A stretch of 64,000 bases of DNA from the NCBI GenBank assembly GCA_002304445.1, contig NEVA01000002.1, positions 248,001-312,000 on the forward strand, in the 5' to 3' direction. Below the pieces are notes generated by a model. It worked only from the letters and a program-made list of their open reading frames with translations. It was not told where the DNA came from and did no database searches. This document shows positions 45,001 to 55,089 of this stretch, piece after piece. Each line of letters opens with the position of its first letter. Positions within the stretch are counted from its first letter, which is position 1. Source of the DNA: Opitutia bacterium Tous-C4FEB. GTDB taxonomy: Bacteria; Verrucomicrobiota; Verrucomicrobiia; Opitutales; Opitutaceae. Position numbers and translations under genes: made by a program.

Positions 45001-46997
45001 TCGCGCGACTCGTAGAGGAAGAGTTGCAGGGCCGAGCGAATCAGCAGGCGAATTACCTCAAGGAGTTCCAATCTACCTTATTGGCCGCGCAGTTGCTTGC
45101 AGCCCATTACGCATGGAACTCTGCCGCATATACTGACGCCTTTGAAGAGGCCGTGCGTCTGGAGCAGCTTGAAGCAACTTATTCAAACAGACGTAGTCGT
45201 CTACAGACGCTTGGCGCAGCTGCAGAAAATTGGGCATCGTCTATCTCCGCTCGAATCGGTGTGCACACAAATGGAGTTCCTCCCGGACCTGTTGCCTCCG
45301 CTTGGCGGTGGCGGTTACTTATCCAAGAGCTAGAAGCTCGAGCCGCACAAACCGCCTCTCACATTCAGGAGACACTTCGTTCTATGGAAGACGAAGTTCA
45401 TGTTACTACCGCTGAGATAATTGAGAAGAGCACATGGGCAGCGCAGCGCGAGCGCACTGGCTTGCGCGAGCAACAAGCACTGCAAGGCTACGTTCAGATA
45501 ATCAACAAGGTCACCAAGACGGGCCGCGGCGTAAGGGACGCTGAGCTCCTGCGCGAAGCACGGAATTGTCTAAACAATGCACGTGGCGCAGTTCCGGTCT
45601 GGATCATGCCATTGCACCGAGTATACGAGAGCTTCGATCCCCGAACGACGAAGTTCGACGTGGTAATCGTAGATGAAGCTAGCCAAAGCGATGTCACAGC
45701 CTTGGCAGCACTCTACCTAGGCAAAGAACTCATCGTCGTCGGTGATAAAGAGCAAGTGACGCCCGATGCCGTTGGACAAGATGTCGGCGAGGTGAGCCGC
45801 CTGATCGCTTCCCATCTCCAAGGTGTTCCAAACAGTATTCTCTACGACGGCCAAACCTCGATCTACGATCTAGCTGAAACTGCTTTCGGTAGCGTAGTCG
45901 CCCTGAGGGAGCACTTCCGTTGCGTCCCCGAAATCATCCAGTTTTCCAACGATCTTTCATACAATGGATCGATTCTCCCTTTGCGTGAGCCCTCATCTGC
46001 AAGGCTGCGCCCAGCCCTAGTTTCCTACCGAGTCTCAGGATTTCGAGTCGGCGATGGAAAAATCAACGAGGCAGAGGCGGAGGCGATTGTGTCGCTGATT
46101 ATGGCGTGCCTCGAGCACCCTTCGTATAGAGAGAACGAAAATGGGGCACCAATGAGCTTTGGCGTTATTTCGCTTCTCGGTGGGGAACAAGCTGAGCTGA
46201 TCGACTTCCGCCTCCGGCAATCTCTCTCGCCAGTTGTCTATGCGAGACATCAAATTCTCTGTGGCACGGCCGCGAATCTTCAAGGTGATGAACGCGACGT
46301 GGTTTTTCTGTCCCTCGTCGATGGTCCACCTGAATCAGGTCTTCTCCCAACCCGCAGCGCGGGCCCACGGGATCTTTACAAGAAACGATACAACGTCGCA
46401 GCGAGTCGTGCGCGTAACCAATTGTGGGTAGTGCACTCACTAGATCCTGAGCTGCACCTAAACAATGGGGACTTGCGGAAGCGCTTGATCGATCACGCCC
46501 GTGACCCGTTGCAGCTGATGAATCGAATGGAGCAACTTTCCAAACGAACCGAATCTGAGTTTGAGAAGCAGGTATTACAGAGACTCATACGTGCCGGCTA
46601 CAGGACGGCGACTCAATGGAGAGTCGGATCATTCCGAATCGACATCGTTGTCCAAGGCGCCAACGGGAAGAAATTGGCCATAGAATGCGATGGCGAACGG
46701 TGGCACACTGCGGAGCAGCTGCAAAAAGACCTCGAGCGTCAGGCCATTCTTGAGCGCCTAGGTTGGGTCTTCCGTCGAATCCGAGGTAGCCTCTTCTTTC
46801 GGGATGCCGATGCCGCAATGATTCCCGTTTTTGAGAAACTCTCTGCGATGGAAATCGACCCAATCGCGGACAGTAATTATACCGGAACGCTCAATGAGAG
46901 CGAACTCATGAACGAACTGCGAGCGCGCGCTGAGGGAATTCTCGCTTCACGGGCAGCAGGATTTTGGTCGAATGCCGAGGCGAACAACGGCGAATAG
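42063..46997 (+). CDS. Large SF1 helicase with C-terminal MTES_1575/Vsr-like nuclease domain
   Basis: A 1644-residue protein. Order of parts: a winged-helix-like N-terminus (~8-78, LADHIVEVLMVATEPLKAKDIA); a long region of unknown fold; Walker A GPPGTGKTHT (~517); a coiled-coil-rich insertion (LRQKRDDLRAKIESLRLRLR, from ~610) of several hundred residues; Walker B VIVDEASQSD (~1203); GDKEQVTPDAVGQ, LREHFRCVPEII, GTAANLQGDERDVVFLSL and YNVAASRARNQLW as DNA2/NAM7-type SF1 motifs; and a nuclease domain (~1497-1600) with SEFEKQVLQ, FRIDIVV, LAIECDGERWH and ILERLGWVFRRIRG. This last pattern is the REase_MTES_1575 type. The ATG at 42063 was chosen; a TTG at 42036 and GTG at 42090 are alternatives. 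Codon use looks less GC-rich than neighbours, suggesting transfer. Likely nucleic-acid-targeting defence protein (inference). Confidence 0.85.
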   Translation: MIISGHFLVTEQTLADHIVEVLMVATEPLKAKDIARILSEGSGATLDTTAVNSILYGVLAPKVIKNEEHRWVIRKAIDDKIVAPAAPLVRSGPESLFEIFEKIEPLSPVERIVAASPTADTSLQREATRTKAEQPSSPTKMRLKTVYEFLKELHDLRNPVPRSLDGEQVFQLRDWPKHESIQVREGDFSETTESAAEALQYPIRVKRAKLTACPKPPSEIAEWLLVGWEDCSRRVETVEAKNLAGANGKTITEKFGSSVVRTAALARWVAERQAWALVEKPAAYARAVFEELYSTWSRLQKEGGRFELALADGFADVPSESICYPILSRRVELEFDASAPEFLVSLAGDQSELATALLRQVPEVEPKGIARLKKRLEDLPVDPLGGHSTTQFLRDAAQSLWRNGEFVSTQSQRPSKTVPVIWRGPVLYVRKKVAGLSSALDGIVEDLMSAASIPAVGLARIVGFDEIQSDSGKSTPGGTPPSLGAEPVDTLFSKPANAEQFRIAAQLAANGAVLVQGPPGTGKTHTIANLLGDLLAQGKTVLVTAHTTKALRVLREKVAPPLQPLCLSVLDSEAESKSQLSKSAQEIVAKLSTCDAAQLRREVTILRQKRDDLRAKIESLRLRLRSVRESEIAEIVINGEALRPIDAAKEIKAGVAAHDWIPGPVTRNSLPLNESEICELYTSNTALALNDEALLGRSRPRSSRLIQPADFAKLAETRRSASTKSAKRRPEYWRARNTGNQTPEKLTKLHEALRQAGKFLSEANDWEREMLYCGWAGGPLSSAWLEIVTAIDSLNLESGEVQRLSMTLLPELPKNIPPEVASTHFSEILGHLENGGSLGFISKLLNAQWHTTIEASKIEGRVPKTAADFRSLKRVADFEKGRQLFRARWEKSVEKYAGPAFDSLGNAPERAAKIHCEKIIYCVNWRESFWQPFVQDLEESGFLWNDWLQSHRVEPGDYAELKRACAACSTALVEMVEAEVARLVEEELQGRANQQANYLKEFQSTLLAAQLLAAHYAWNSAAYTDAFEEAVRLEQLEATYSNRRSRLQTLGAAAENWASSISARIGVHTNGVPPGPVASAWRWRLLIQELEARAAQTASHIQETLRSMEDEVHVTTAEIIEKSTWAAQRERTGLREQQALQGYVQIINKVTKTGRGVRDAELLREARNCLNNARGAVPVWIMPLHRVYESFDPRTTKFDVVIVDEASQSDVTALAALYLGKELIVVGDKEQVTPDAVGQDVGEVSRLIASHLQGVPNSILYDGQTSIYDLAETAFGSVVALREHFRCVPEIIQFSNDLSYNGSILPLREPSSARLRPALVSYRVSGFRVGDGKINEAEAEAIVSLIMACLEHPSYRENENGAPMSFGVISLLGGEQAELIDFRLRQSLSPVVYARHQILCGTAANLQGDERDVVFLSLVDGPPESGLLPTRSAGPRDLYKKRYNVAASRARNQLWVVHSLDPELHLNNGDLRKRLIDHARDPLQLMNRMEQLSKRTESEFEKQVLQRLIRAGYRTATQWRVGSFRIDIVVQGANGKKLAIECDGERWHTAEQLQKDLERQAILERLGWVFRRIRGSLFFRDADAAMIPVFEKLSAMEIDPIADSNYTGTLNESELMNELRARAEGILASRAAGFWSNAEANNGE

Positions 46998-47059
46998 CGC
47001 GATCCAAAGGGGCTGGGGGTTGTTTGTTAGTGTTTGGTTTATTTCGTCAAACAGCAGTT

Positions 47060-47287
47060 TCACGCCGCGTGGGTGCGGTAGAGACGGCGTTCACGGTCAG
47101 CGGCGAAAGCGAGGCAGGCCTTCAAATCCTCGGCGGTAAGATCGGGAAAGTCGGCGAGGATTTCCTGTTCGGTCATGCCGCCGGCGAGATAGTCGAGGAC
47201 ATCGTAAACCGTGATACGAAGCCCTCGGATGCACGGTTTGCCGCCGCGCTTGTCGGCTTCGATCGTGATGATGTGCTCGTAGTTCAT
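47060..47287 (-). CDS. DUF433 antitoxin-like protein (orphan)
   Basis: A 75-residue protein with the DUF433 pattern: HIITIEADKRGGKPCIRGLRITVYDVLDYLAGGMTEQ then ILADFPDLTAEDLKACLAFAADRE. DUF433 proteins usually act as antitoxins beside a PIN-like DUF5615 toxin, which is not seen on either side here. The start MNYEHI is preferred to an upstream Met at 47359. Confidence 0.85.
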   Translation of the reverse strand: MNYEHIITIEADKRGGKPCIRGLRITVYDVLDYLAGGMTEQEILADFPDLTAEDLKACLAFAADRERRLYRTHAA

Positions 47288-47512
47288 GAGAGGGAGAGTG
47301 CTCGTCGGCGGGAGGATAGGCAAGTCCGAGCTCGTGGGGAGGCCTCGCGCCGCAATCACTTCAGCGTTCAGTTTTGAACGTTGAGCGTGTTTACCGGGCT
47401 GAAAGGAAACTGGATTTTCAGGTGGATCAGATCCTGGAGGGGTGTGCAGAGAAAACGTCGGCCGCTAAACACTCACCGGAGGACGTGGGGCGCTGCGCAC
47501 GGTACGAGGAGC

Positions 47513-47551
47513 GATGGATTGCCGCGGCGCGGTGCACCTCGCAGTGACGAA
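47513..47551. repeat. Dispersed palindromic element, GATGGAT[T/C]GCC...GATGAC type (copy 1)
   Basis: Begins GATGGATTGCCGCGGCGCG and ends CCTCGCAGTGACGAA. It matches the element at 50112-50152 (GATGGATCGCCACGGCGCG ... CCTCGCGATGACAA) in order and spacing, and the ends ATTGC/GCAGT are near-inverted, so it belongs to one repeated intergenic family. Confidence 0.65.
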
Positions 47552-47591
47552 GGGAGTGGGGCGCTGCGTGCGGTTCGGCGGCGGATGGGAA

Positions 47592-47628
47592 CCGGTTGCT
47601 TTCAAACTTGCGCCGGGGTTTGAAAACC
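47592..47628 (-). terminator. Possible terminator hairpin of the GNAT gene
   Basis: TTTCAAAC and GTTTGAAA pair over a ten-base loop, extended by CGGT/ACCG after a small bulge. It lies 22 bp past the GNAT stop on the minus strand. No clear T run follows, so this is uncertain. Confidence 0.35.
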
Positions 47629-47649
47629 GTGCCGCTGGAGCGAGTGCGG

Positions 47650-48192
47650 TCAGTCCCAGCGCGCGAAAACCTCGCGGGTGATCGTATAGGCGATGTGGCG
47701 AACCGGGCGCCCGAACACCTCGCCCACTTCGTTCCAAGGGATCGTCACGCCGCCGATCTTCTCCATGGCGCGGCGTGACCTCAGGTTCTCCTCGCCGATT
47801 CGGAAAATGACGCGTGGGAAACCGGCGAGCGCGTGCGCCAACATGATTCGCTTCATGTCCCGGTTCCACGTGCCGCCCCAAAGCCGCCTTTCCAAAAAGG
47901 TCCAACCGATCTCGATTTCGTCGGGGCCTACTTTGCTGTGCGAATAGCGCGAGTAGCCGACGATCCGACCGGTCACGTTTTCGACCGCGACTAGCCCGCC
48001 GCGATCAGCGACCGCATCGTCGATGAATTGCCGAAAGACCGGGCGCTGATACCGCTCACGAAACGGATGCAGCGCCCAGATTTCCGGATCGCTGGCGACG
48101 GCATAGAGGAGTTCGAAATCGGCCTCGGTAAACGGCCGCATCGCTAGCAGCTTGCCGGTAAGGGTCGGCTGGTAATTGAAAGGAGTGCTCAT
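47650..48192 (-). CDS. GNAT-family N-acetyltransferase (RimJ/RimL-like)
   Basis: A 180-residue acetyltransferase (Acetyltransf_3 type): LLAMRPFTEADFELLYAVASDPEIWA at the N-terminus, IEIGWTFLERRLWGGTWN containing the acetyl-CoA-binding region, then HALAGFPRVIFRIGEENLRSRRAMEKIGG, the N-x-x-S-x-x-x-x-E-K-x-G block typical of RimJ/RimL. Substrate not predictable. ATG at 48192 gives MSTPFNYQP; an upstream Met at 48213 is possible. Confidence 0.88.
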   Translation of the reverse strand: MSTPFNYQPTLTGKLLAMRPFTEADFELLYAVASDPEIWALHPFRERYQRPVFRQFIDDAVADRGGLVAVENVTGRIVGYSRYSHSKVGPDEIEIGWTFLERRLWGGTWNRDMKRIMLAHALAGFPRVIFRIGEENLRSRRAMEKIGGVTIPWNEVGEVFGRPVRHIAYTITREVFARWD

Positions 48193-48300
48193 CGTCAGAC
48201 CGGTATCGTGCACGGGGTCTGGCCCTGTCGAGCGCAGTTGGGATAAAATTTCGGGCCGACTTATTCTTATTTGCGATCTAGATGAGTTGAGCTGGTTGGG

Positions 48301-48363
48301 TGGTAGAAGCCCGCTTGCGGGCGATTTTCGAATCCTGAATCGCCCGCAAGCGGGCTCCTACCA
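48301..48363. repeat. REP-like long inverted repeat (GTAG-AGCCCGCTTGCGGGCGAT family)
   Basis: Two 25-bp arms (48301-48325, 48339-48363) pair with one mismatch around a 13-base loop. Each arm is itself a small palindrome (GCCCGC-TT-GCGGGC). The layout, two inverted REP units, recalls BIME pairs and the core resembles the classic Pseudomonas REP consensus, likely convergent. Confidence 0.85.
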
Positions 48364-48452
48364 ATGACTGATCTGAGGCTCATCGCGAAGGCTAGCGGAA
48401 ATTAACACGTCTGGCCACCCGCCTCTTGGCTCCGAAAAATTGCGGAGGCCCT

Positions 48453-49022
48453 CTACGCAAAGACGGCGGTGCGCTCGGCGGCGGTCAGTTCGCGCCAGGA
48501 GCCGGGGGCGAGATCACCAAGGGAAAAGTTACCGATGCGGGCGCGGAGCAGGCGGAGCGTGGGGTGGCCAACGGCGGCGGTCATGCGGCGGACTTGGCGA
48601 TTTTTTCCCTCCGTGAGTTCGAGGGCGAGCCAGGTGTCGGGGATGGATTTTCGCACGCGGATGGGCGGGATGCGCGGAGCGATGGCGGGAGCGGGATCGA
48701 GCAGGCGCGCGCGACATGGCAACGTGCGATAGTCGTCGATCGCGATGCCGCCGCGCGCGAGACGGGCGAGGGTATCGGCGGACGGGGCGCCTTCAACCTG
48801 CGCCCAGTATTCGCGGCGATGGGCGTGGCGGGGATCGAGCAGCCGCGAGTTGAGACCGGGCTCGTCGCTTAAGAGCAGGAGGCCCTCGCTGTCGGCGTCG
48901 AGGCGGCCGAGGGCGTAAACGCCGGCGGGCAGGCGGAAATCGGCGAGCGGGCGCCATTTCGAGCCGGGCTCGGGCGTGAATTGCGAGAGGACGCCGTAGG
49001 GTTTGTGGAACGCGAGCAGCAC
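48453..49022 (-). CDS. rRNA pseudouridine synthase, RsuA/RluE type
   Basis: A 189-residue enzyme converting a uridine of rRNA to pseudouridine. The catalytic Asp is at ~42 in ALGRLDADSEGLLLL; the start LLAFHKPYGVLSQF and the C-terminal EGKNRQVRRMTAAVGHPTLRLLR match the RsuA/RluB/E group. It lacks an N-terminal S4 domain, as in RluE (YmfC), which acts on 23S U2457. The assignment to RluE is from this architecture only. Confidence 0.9.
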   Translation of the reverse strand: MLLAFHKPYGVLSQFTPEPGSKWRPLADFRLPAGVYALGRLDADSEGLLLLSDEPGLNSRLLDPRHAHRREYWAQVEGAPSADTLARLARGGIAIDDYRTLPCRARLLDPAPAIAPRIPPIRVRKSIPDTWLALELTEGKNRQVRRMTAAVGHPTLRLLRARIGNFSLGDLAPGSWRELTAAERTAVFA

Positions 49023-49099
49023 GGGACGATTGGGATGCGGCGATGACTTTTGGGCAACTCCCGGTTGCGGAGGGCACGTGGGTTGCTCAGGTTGTCGGC

Positions 49100-50101
49100 A
49101 TGCAAGCTCTCCAACTGACCGCCATCAACCAACTCAGCGTCGTCGATGTGCCCGCGCCCGAGCCGGCGGCGGGTGAAGCGGTGGTGACGCTCAAGGCGGC
49201 GGCGCTTAACCACCGGGATGTGTGGATCAAGCTCGGGCAGTATGCGGGCTTGAAGTTTCCGGCGCAGCCGGGCTCCGACGGCGCGGGCGTGGTGACGGCG
49301 CTCGGGGCAGGTGTCGACGCGGCGTGGCTGGGGCGTGAGGTGATCATTAACCCGAGTTTTGAATGGGGCGCGAACGAAGCGGCGCAAGGCAGCGCGTTTA
49401 CGATTTTGGGGCTGCCGCGCGCGGGCACGCTGGCGGAGCAGATTGCGGTGCCGGCGACGCAGCTCGCGGCCAAGCCGGGGCATCTGACGTGGGTCGAGGC
49501 GGCGGCGTTGCCGTTGGCGGGATTGACGGCGTATCGGGCGCTGTTTGGGCGGGCGCAGTTGCGGGCGGGGGAGAAGGTGTTGGTCTCCGGGATCGGTGGC
49601 GGCGTGGCGTTGTTTGCGTTGCAGTATGCGGTGGCGCAGGGCGCGGAGGTGTGGGTGACGTCGAGCAGCGCGGACAAGATCGCGCGGGCGGTGGCGCTGG
49701 GGGCGAGGGGCGGTTTTGACTATACGCGCGAAGGCTGGGCGGGGCTCGTGGCGGCGCAGGTGCCGGGCGGCGGTTTTTTCGATGTGATCGTGGACAGTGC
49801 AGGCGGCGTGGGGTTTGAACACCTGATCGATCTCGCGGCGCCGGGCGGGCGGATCGTCTTCTTTGGAGCGACGCGGGGCAATCCGGCGGGGTTGCCCATG
49901 CGAAAAGTTTTCTGGCGAAATATCTCCCTGCTCGGGACGACGATGGGATCACCGGCGGACTGGCGGGCGATGACGGATTTTGTGGCGTTGCACAAAATCG
50001 TGCCGGTGGTAAGCGATGTGTTTCCGCTGGCGCACGCGGCCGAAGCGTTTGAGCTGATGGAGCGCGGCGGGCAGTTTGGGAAGATCGTGGTGACGCTGTA
50101 G
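49100..50101 (+). CDS. Zinc-binding-dehydrogenase-like NAD(P)H:quinone oxidoreductase
   Basis: A 333-residue MDR-superfamily protein. GroES-like N-terminal half (ALNHRDVWIKLGQYAGLKFPAQPGSDGAGVV) and Rossmann half (VLVSGIGGGVALFALQYAVAQGAEVWVTSSSADK). The catalytic zinc Cys is not conserved (NHRDVWIK), and the structural-zinc Cys cluster is missing, so it is probably a zinc-free quinone-oxidoreductase-type enzyme. The ATG at 49100 starts the domain; upstream in-frame sequence is not homologous. Divergent from the pseudouridine synthase. Confidence 0.88.
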   Translation: MQALQLTAINQLSVVDVPAPEPAAGEAVVTLKAAALNHRDVWIKLGQYAGLKFPAQPGSDGAGVVTALGAGVDAAWLGREVIINPSFEWGANEAAQGSAFTILGLPRAGTLAEQIAVPATQLAAKPGHLTWVEAAALPLAGLTAYRALFGRAQLRAGEKVLVSGIGGGVALFALQYAVAQGAEVWVTSSSADKIARAVALGARGGFDYTREGWAGLVAAQVPGGGFFDVIVDSAGGVGFEHLIDLAAPGGRIVFFGATRGNPAGLPMRKVFWRNISLLGTTMGSPADWRAMTDFVALHKIVPVVSDVFPLAHAAEAFELMERGGQFGKIVVTL

Positions 50102-50111
50102 AGGGAGATCA

Positions 50112-50152
50112 GATGGATCGCCACGGCGCGCTTTGCGCGCCTCGCGATGACA
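50112..50152. repeat. Dispersed palindromic element, GATGGAT[T/C]GCC...GATGAC type (copy 2)
   Basis: GATGGATCGCCACGGCGCG...CGCGCCTCGCGATGACAA: outer ATCGC/GCGAT and inner GGCGCG/CGCGCC pairs make a double stem. It is the better preserved copy of the element at 47513-47551. It lies in the convergent gap between two genes. Confidence 0.7.
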
Positions 50153-50226
50153 ACCGCACGTATCAGCCGAAGATTTCGCGGCAGTCGAAGCGCCAGATCA
50201 CGAGGCTCATCACAAGTGAGAACGGA

Positions 50227-51228
50227 TCAAGTGCTGGCCAAAGCGGCGGCGCGGGTGCGGACGGCGGGCCAGTGGGATTCCGGAATGGAGGGGCCGATGT
50301 GTTGGACGCACTCCGCACCGAGGACGGAACCGAGGCTGCCGGCGGCGGGTAGCGACCAGTTGCGCAAATAGCCGTGAAGGAAGCCGGCGGCCCAGGCGTC
50401 GCCTGCGCCCGTGGTGTCGATGGCTTGGGGGACCGTGACCGGGTCGATGCGGTGGAGCTCGGCGCCGCGGGCGATCCAAGCGCCGTCTTTACCCATCTTG
50501 ACGGCAGCGAGTCCACCATGCGAGGCGAGGCGCCGGGCGAGTTCGTCGTAGGCGGTGGTTTTCGTCTGATAGAGCGCGTGAATCTCGTCTTCGTTGGCAA
50601 ACACGACGTCGACGCCCTCGTGAAGCTGAGTCATGATCCAGTCGCGGGCGACGTTGACGACTTCGAAGGAGGAGAGGTCGATGCTGATCGTGCAACCGGC
50701 GGTGCGGGCGGCCGAGACGACGGCGGCGGCGAGAGCGGGGTTGAACATCAGGTAGCCCTCGATGTGGGCGTGGCGGCTGTCGGCAAAGTCGGCGGGGCTG
50801 ACCTCGTCGGGCGAGAGGGTCATCGCGGCTCCGAGGCAGGTGCGCATGGTGCGCTGACCGTCGGGCGTGATCAGGGAGAGGCAGCGGGCGTTGGGGAGGG
50901 CCGCGCGTTTGAAGCGGGAGCCGTCGACGCCATGGTCGAGGAAGTTTTGGTGGTAGGTATCGGCGGTTTCGTCGGAGCCGATTTTGCCCAGATAACGGGT
51001 TTTGAGCCCGAGGCGGGCGGCGGAGATAATGGTGTTGGCGGCGGAACCGCCGGGGGCGCGCACGGGGCTGGCGTGGAGTTGGGTGACGAGGCGGTGCATC
51101 TCATCGGCATCGACGAGTTCCATGCCGCCCTTGGCGCCGCGGACGTGCTGGGTGAGGAATTCGTCGGGGACACGCGCGAGCAGGTCCATGATGGGATTGC
51201 CGGCGCCGATGAGGTCGTAGGAGGTCAT
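50227..51228 (-). CDS. PfkB-family carbohydrate/adenosine kinase
   Basis: A 333-residue ribokinase-like enzyme. Signatures: GAGNPIMDLLARV at the N-terminus, GGSAANTIISAARLG (pattern 1), and DTTGAGDAWAAGFLHGYL with the catalytic Asp (pattern 2). The N-terminal GNPIMDLLA is typical of the adenosine-kinase branch, which could point to adenosine salvage, but sugar kinases share it. It is convergent with the oxidoreductase gene. Confidence 0.9.
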   Translation of the reverse strand: MTSYDLIGAGNPIMDLLARVPDEFLTQHVRGAKGGMELVDADEMHRLVTQLHASPVRAPGGSAANTIISAARLGLKTRYLGKIGSDETADTYHQNFLDHGVDGSRFKRAALPNARCLSLITPDGQRTMRTCLGAAMTLSPDEVSPADFADSRHAHIEGYLMFNPALAAAVVSAARTAGCTISIDLSSFEVVNVARDWIMTQLHEGVDVVFANEDEIHALYQTKTTAYDELARRLASHGGLAAVKMGKDGAWIARGAELHRIDPVTVPQAIDTTGAGDAWAAGFLHGYLRNWSLPAAGSLGSVLGAECVQHIGPSIPESHWPAVRTRAAALAST

Positions 51229-51289
51229 AGGTGAAAAAAGTCGGTGAAGTTGCGGTGAAAATACGGAGGGAAATCTGCGGCTGCGGCGA

Positions 51290-53711
<2,422 letters not shown>

Positions 53712-53714
53712 CCC

Positions 53715-54509
53715 GTGCTCTACGACCCGAAGAAGCTCCTTTTGATCGCGGGACCGTGCTCGTTGGAAAACGAAGGCGTGTGCCGGGCGGTGGCCGAGAA
53801 ACTCGCGGCCATCGGCAAGGCGCAGCCGGAGCTGACGATCATCTTCAAAGGATCCTTCGACAAAGCCAATCGGACCTCCGTCAGTGGGCCACGCGGGACC
53901 GGCATTGAGGAAGGTCTCAAGCTGCTTGCGTTGATCAAGCGCGACTACGGATTTCCGGTGCTCACCGATGTGCACGAACGGGCGCAAGTCGCCGAGATCG
54001 CGGCCGTGTGTGATGTGATCCAGATCCCGGCATTTCTATGCCGGCAGACCGACCTCTTGCTCGCGGCGGCGGCGACCGGGCGCACGGTGAACGTGAAGAA
54101 AGGTCAGTTCCTCTCGCCGCAAGAGATGGTGCACGTGACGGGCAAACTGCGGGAAGGCGCGGCCCAGGAGATCTGGCAGACGGAGCGCGGCACGACCTTT
54201 GGTTATCAGAACCTGGTCGTGGACATGCGGTCGTTTGCGATCATGGCGCAGAACGGGTATCCGACGATTTTTGATGCCACGCACGCGGTGCAGTTGCCGG
54301 GCGCGGGTGGAGGGAAGAGCAGCGGCCAGCGCGAGTTTGTGCCGCCGCTGGCCAAGGCGGCGCTCGCGGCCGGGGCCGACGGACTTTTTATCGAGACGCA
54401 CCCTGATCCGGCGAATGCCATCAGCGACGGACCCAACATGATCCCTCTCGATGCGTTGCCGGCGTTGCTTATTTCGTGTGGGGCAATCTGGCGGGCGGTG
54501 CGGGACTAG
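53715..54509 (+). CDS. kdsA: 3-deoxy-D-manno-octulosonate 8-phosphate synthase
   Basis: A 264-residue aldolase-type enzyme joining PEP and arabinose 5-phosphate for Kdo of LPS. Matches: [89 protein letters not shown] start at 53715, 3 bp after the pyrG stop. Shows the organism makes Kdo, hence a Gram-negative envelope. Confidence 0.95.
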   Translation: MLYDPKKLLLIAGPCSLENEGVCRAVAEKLAAIGKAQPELTIIFKGSFDKANRTSVSGPRGTGIEEGLKLLALIKRDYGFPVLTDVHERAQVAEIAAVCDVIQIPAFLCRQTDLLLAAAATGRTVNVKKGQFLSPQEMVHVTGKLREGAAQEIWQTERGTTFGYQNLVVDMRSFAIMAQNGYPTIFDATHAVQLPGAGGGKSSGQREFVPPLAKAALAAGADGLFIETHPDPANAISDGPNMIPLDALPALLISCGAIWRAVRD

Positions 54510-54590
54510 GGCGACGTTTGGCGGGTCGGGCGATGCCTCACCTTGACCACGGCATCTCGGCCCGCACACTGGGTGAGAATCCAATCTCTG

Positions 54591-55061
54591 ATGGCTATCT
54601 TTATCATCGACGTGCCCGTGCCCTCCATGGGCGCGACTGTGAGTGAACTCACGGTCGTCACGCTCAAAACCAAGCCCGGTGACCGCGTGGTCAAGGGGCA
54701 GAAAATCGCGGAATTGGAGAGCGATAAGTCGATTTTTGAATACGAAGCGCCGGGCGACGGCCTCGTTTTGGCGTTGCCGGTGAAACCGGGCGAAGTGCTT
54801 CAGTCCGGGGCGCTCTTTCTTAAGCTCGAAACCGAGGATGGCAGTCTCCGTCACTTGGAATCGAAGACCGGGGCCGACGCGCCCGTGCCGGTGGCGAAGT
54901 CGGCGGCGACGGCGGCTCTGATTTGGACGCCGCGGGCGCTCAAACTGGCGCAGGAAGCAGGACTGAATCCAGAGACGTTGACCGGCATCGAGGCTACGGG
55001 CCCGGGTGGTCGGGTCTCGGGCGACGACGTGACGCGCCTGCTCGCCAAGCGCCAAGCCTGA
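54591..55061 (+). CDS. Free-standing lipoyl domain plus E3/E1-binding domain protein
   Basis: A 156-residue protein. Residues ~1-80 are a biotin/lipoyl carrier domain with the lipoyl-Lys motif ELESDKSIFEYEAP; ~110-150 are a peripheral subunit-binding domain (TPRALKLAQEAGLNPETLTGIEATGPGGRVSGDDV). The E2 catalytic domain is absent, as the gene stops here, so this is not a complete dihydrolipoyl acyltransferase. The partner E1/E3 genes are not in the window. The next gene is a FabH-like synthase 28 bp downstream. Confidence 0.85.
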   Translation: MAIFIIDVPVPSMGATVSELTVVTLKTKPGDRVVKGQKIAELESDKSIFEYEAPGDGLVLALPVKPGEVLQSGALFLKLETEDGSLRHLESKTGADAPVPVAKSAATAALIWTPRALKLAQEAGLNPETLTGIEATGPGGRVSGDDVTRLLAKRQA

Positions 55062-55089
55062 GTTTTTCGAATCTTAAATCTTTCTCAGA

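Larger units (their letters stand above)
47288..47649. other. Non-coding gap with repeats between the DUF433 and GNAT genes
   Basis: No convincing gene. It contains two copies of GTGGGGCGCTGCG about 70 bp apart (near 47485 and 47556), the dispersed palindrome at 47513-47551, and the hairpin at 47592-47628. Confidence 0.5.
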
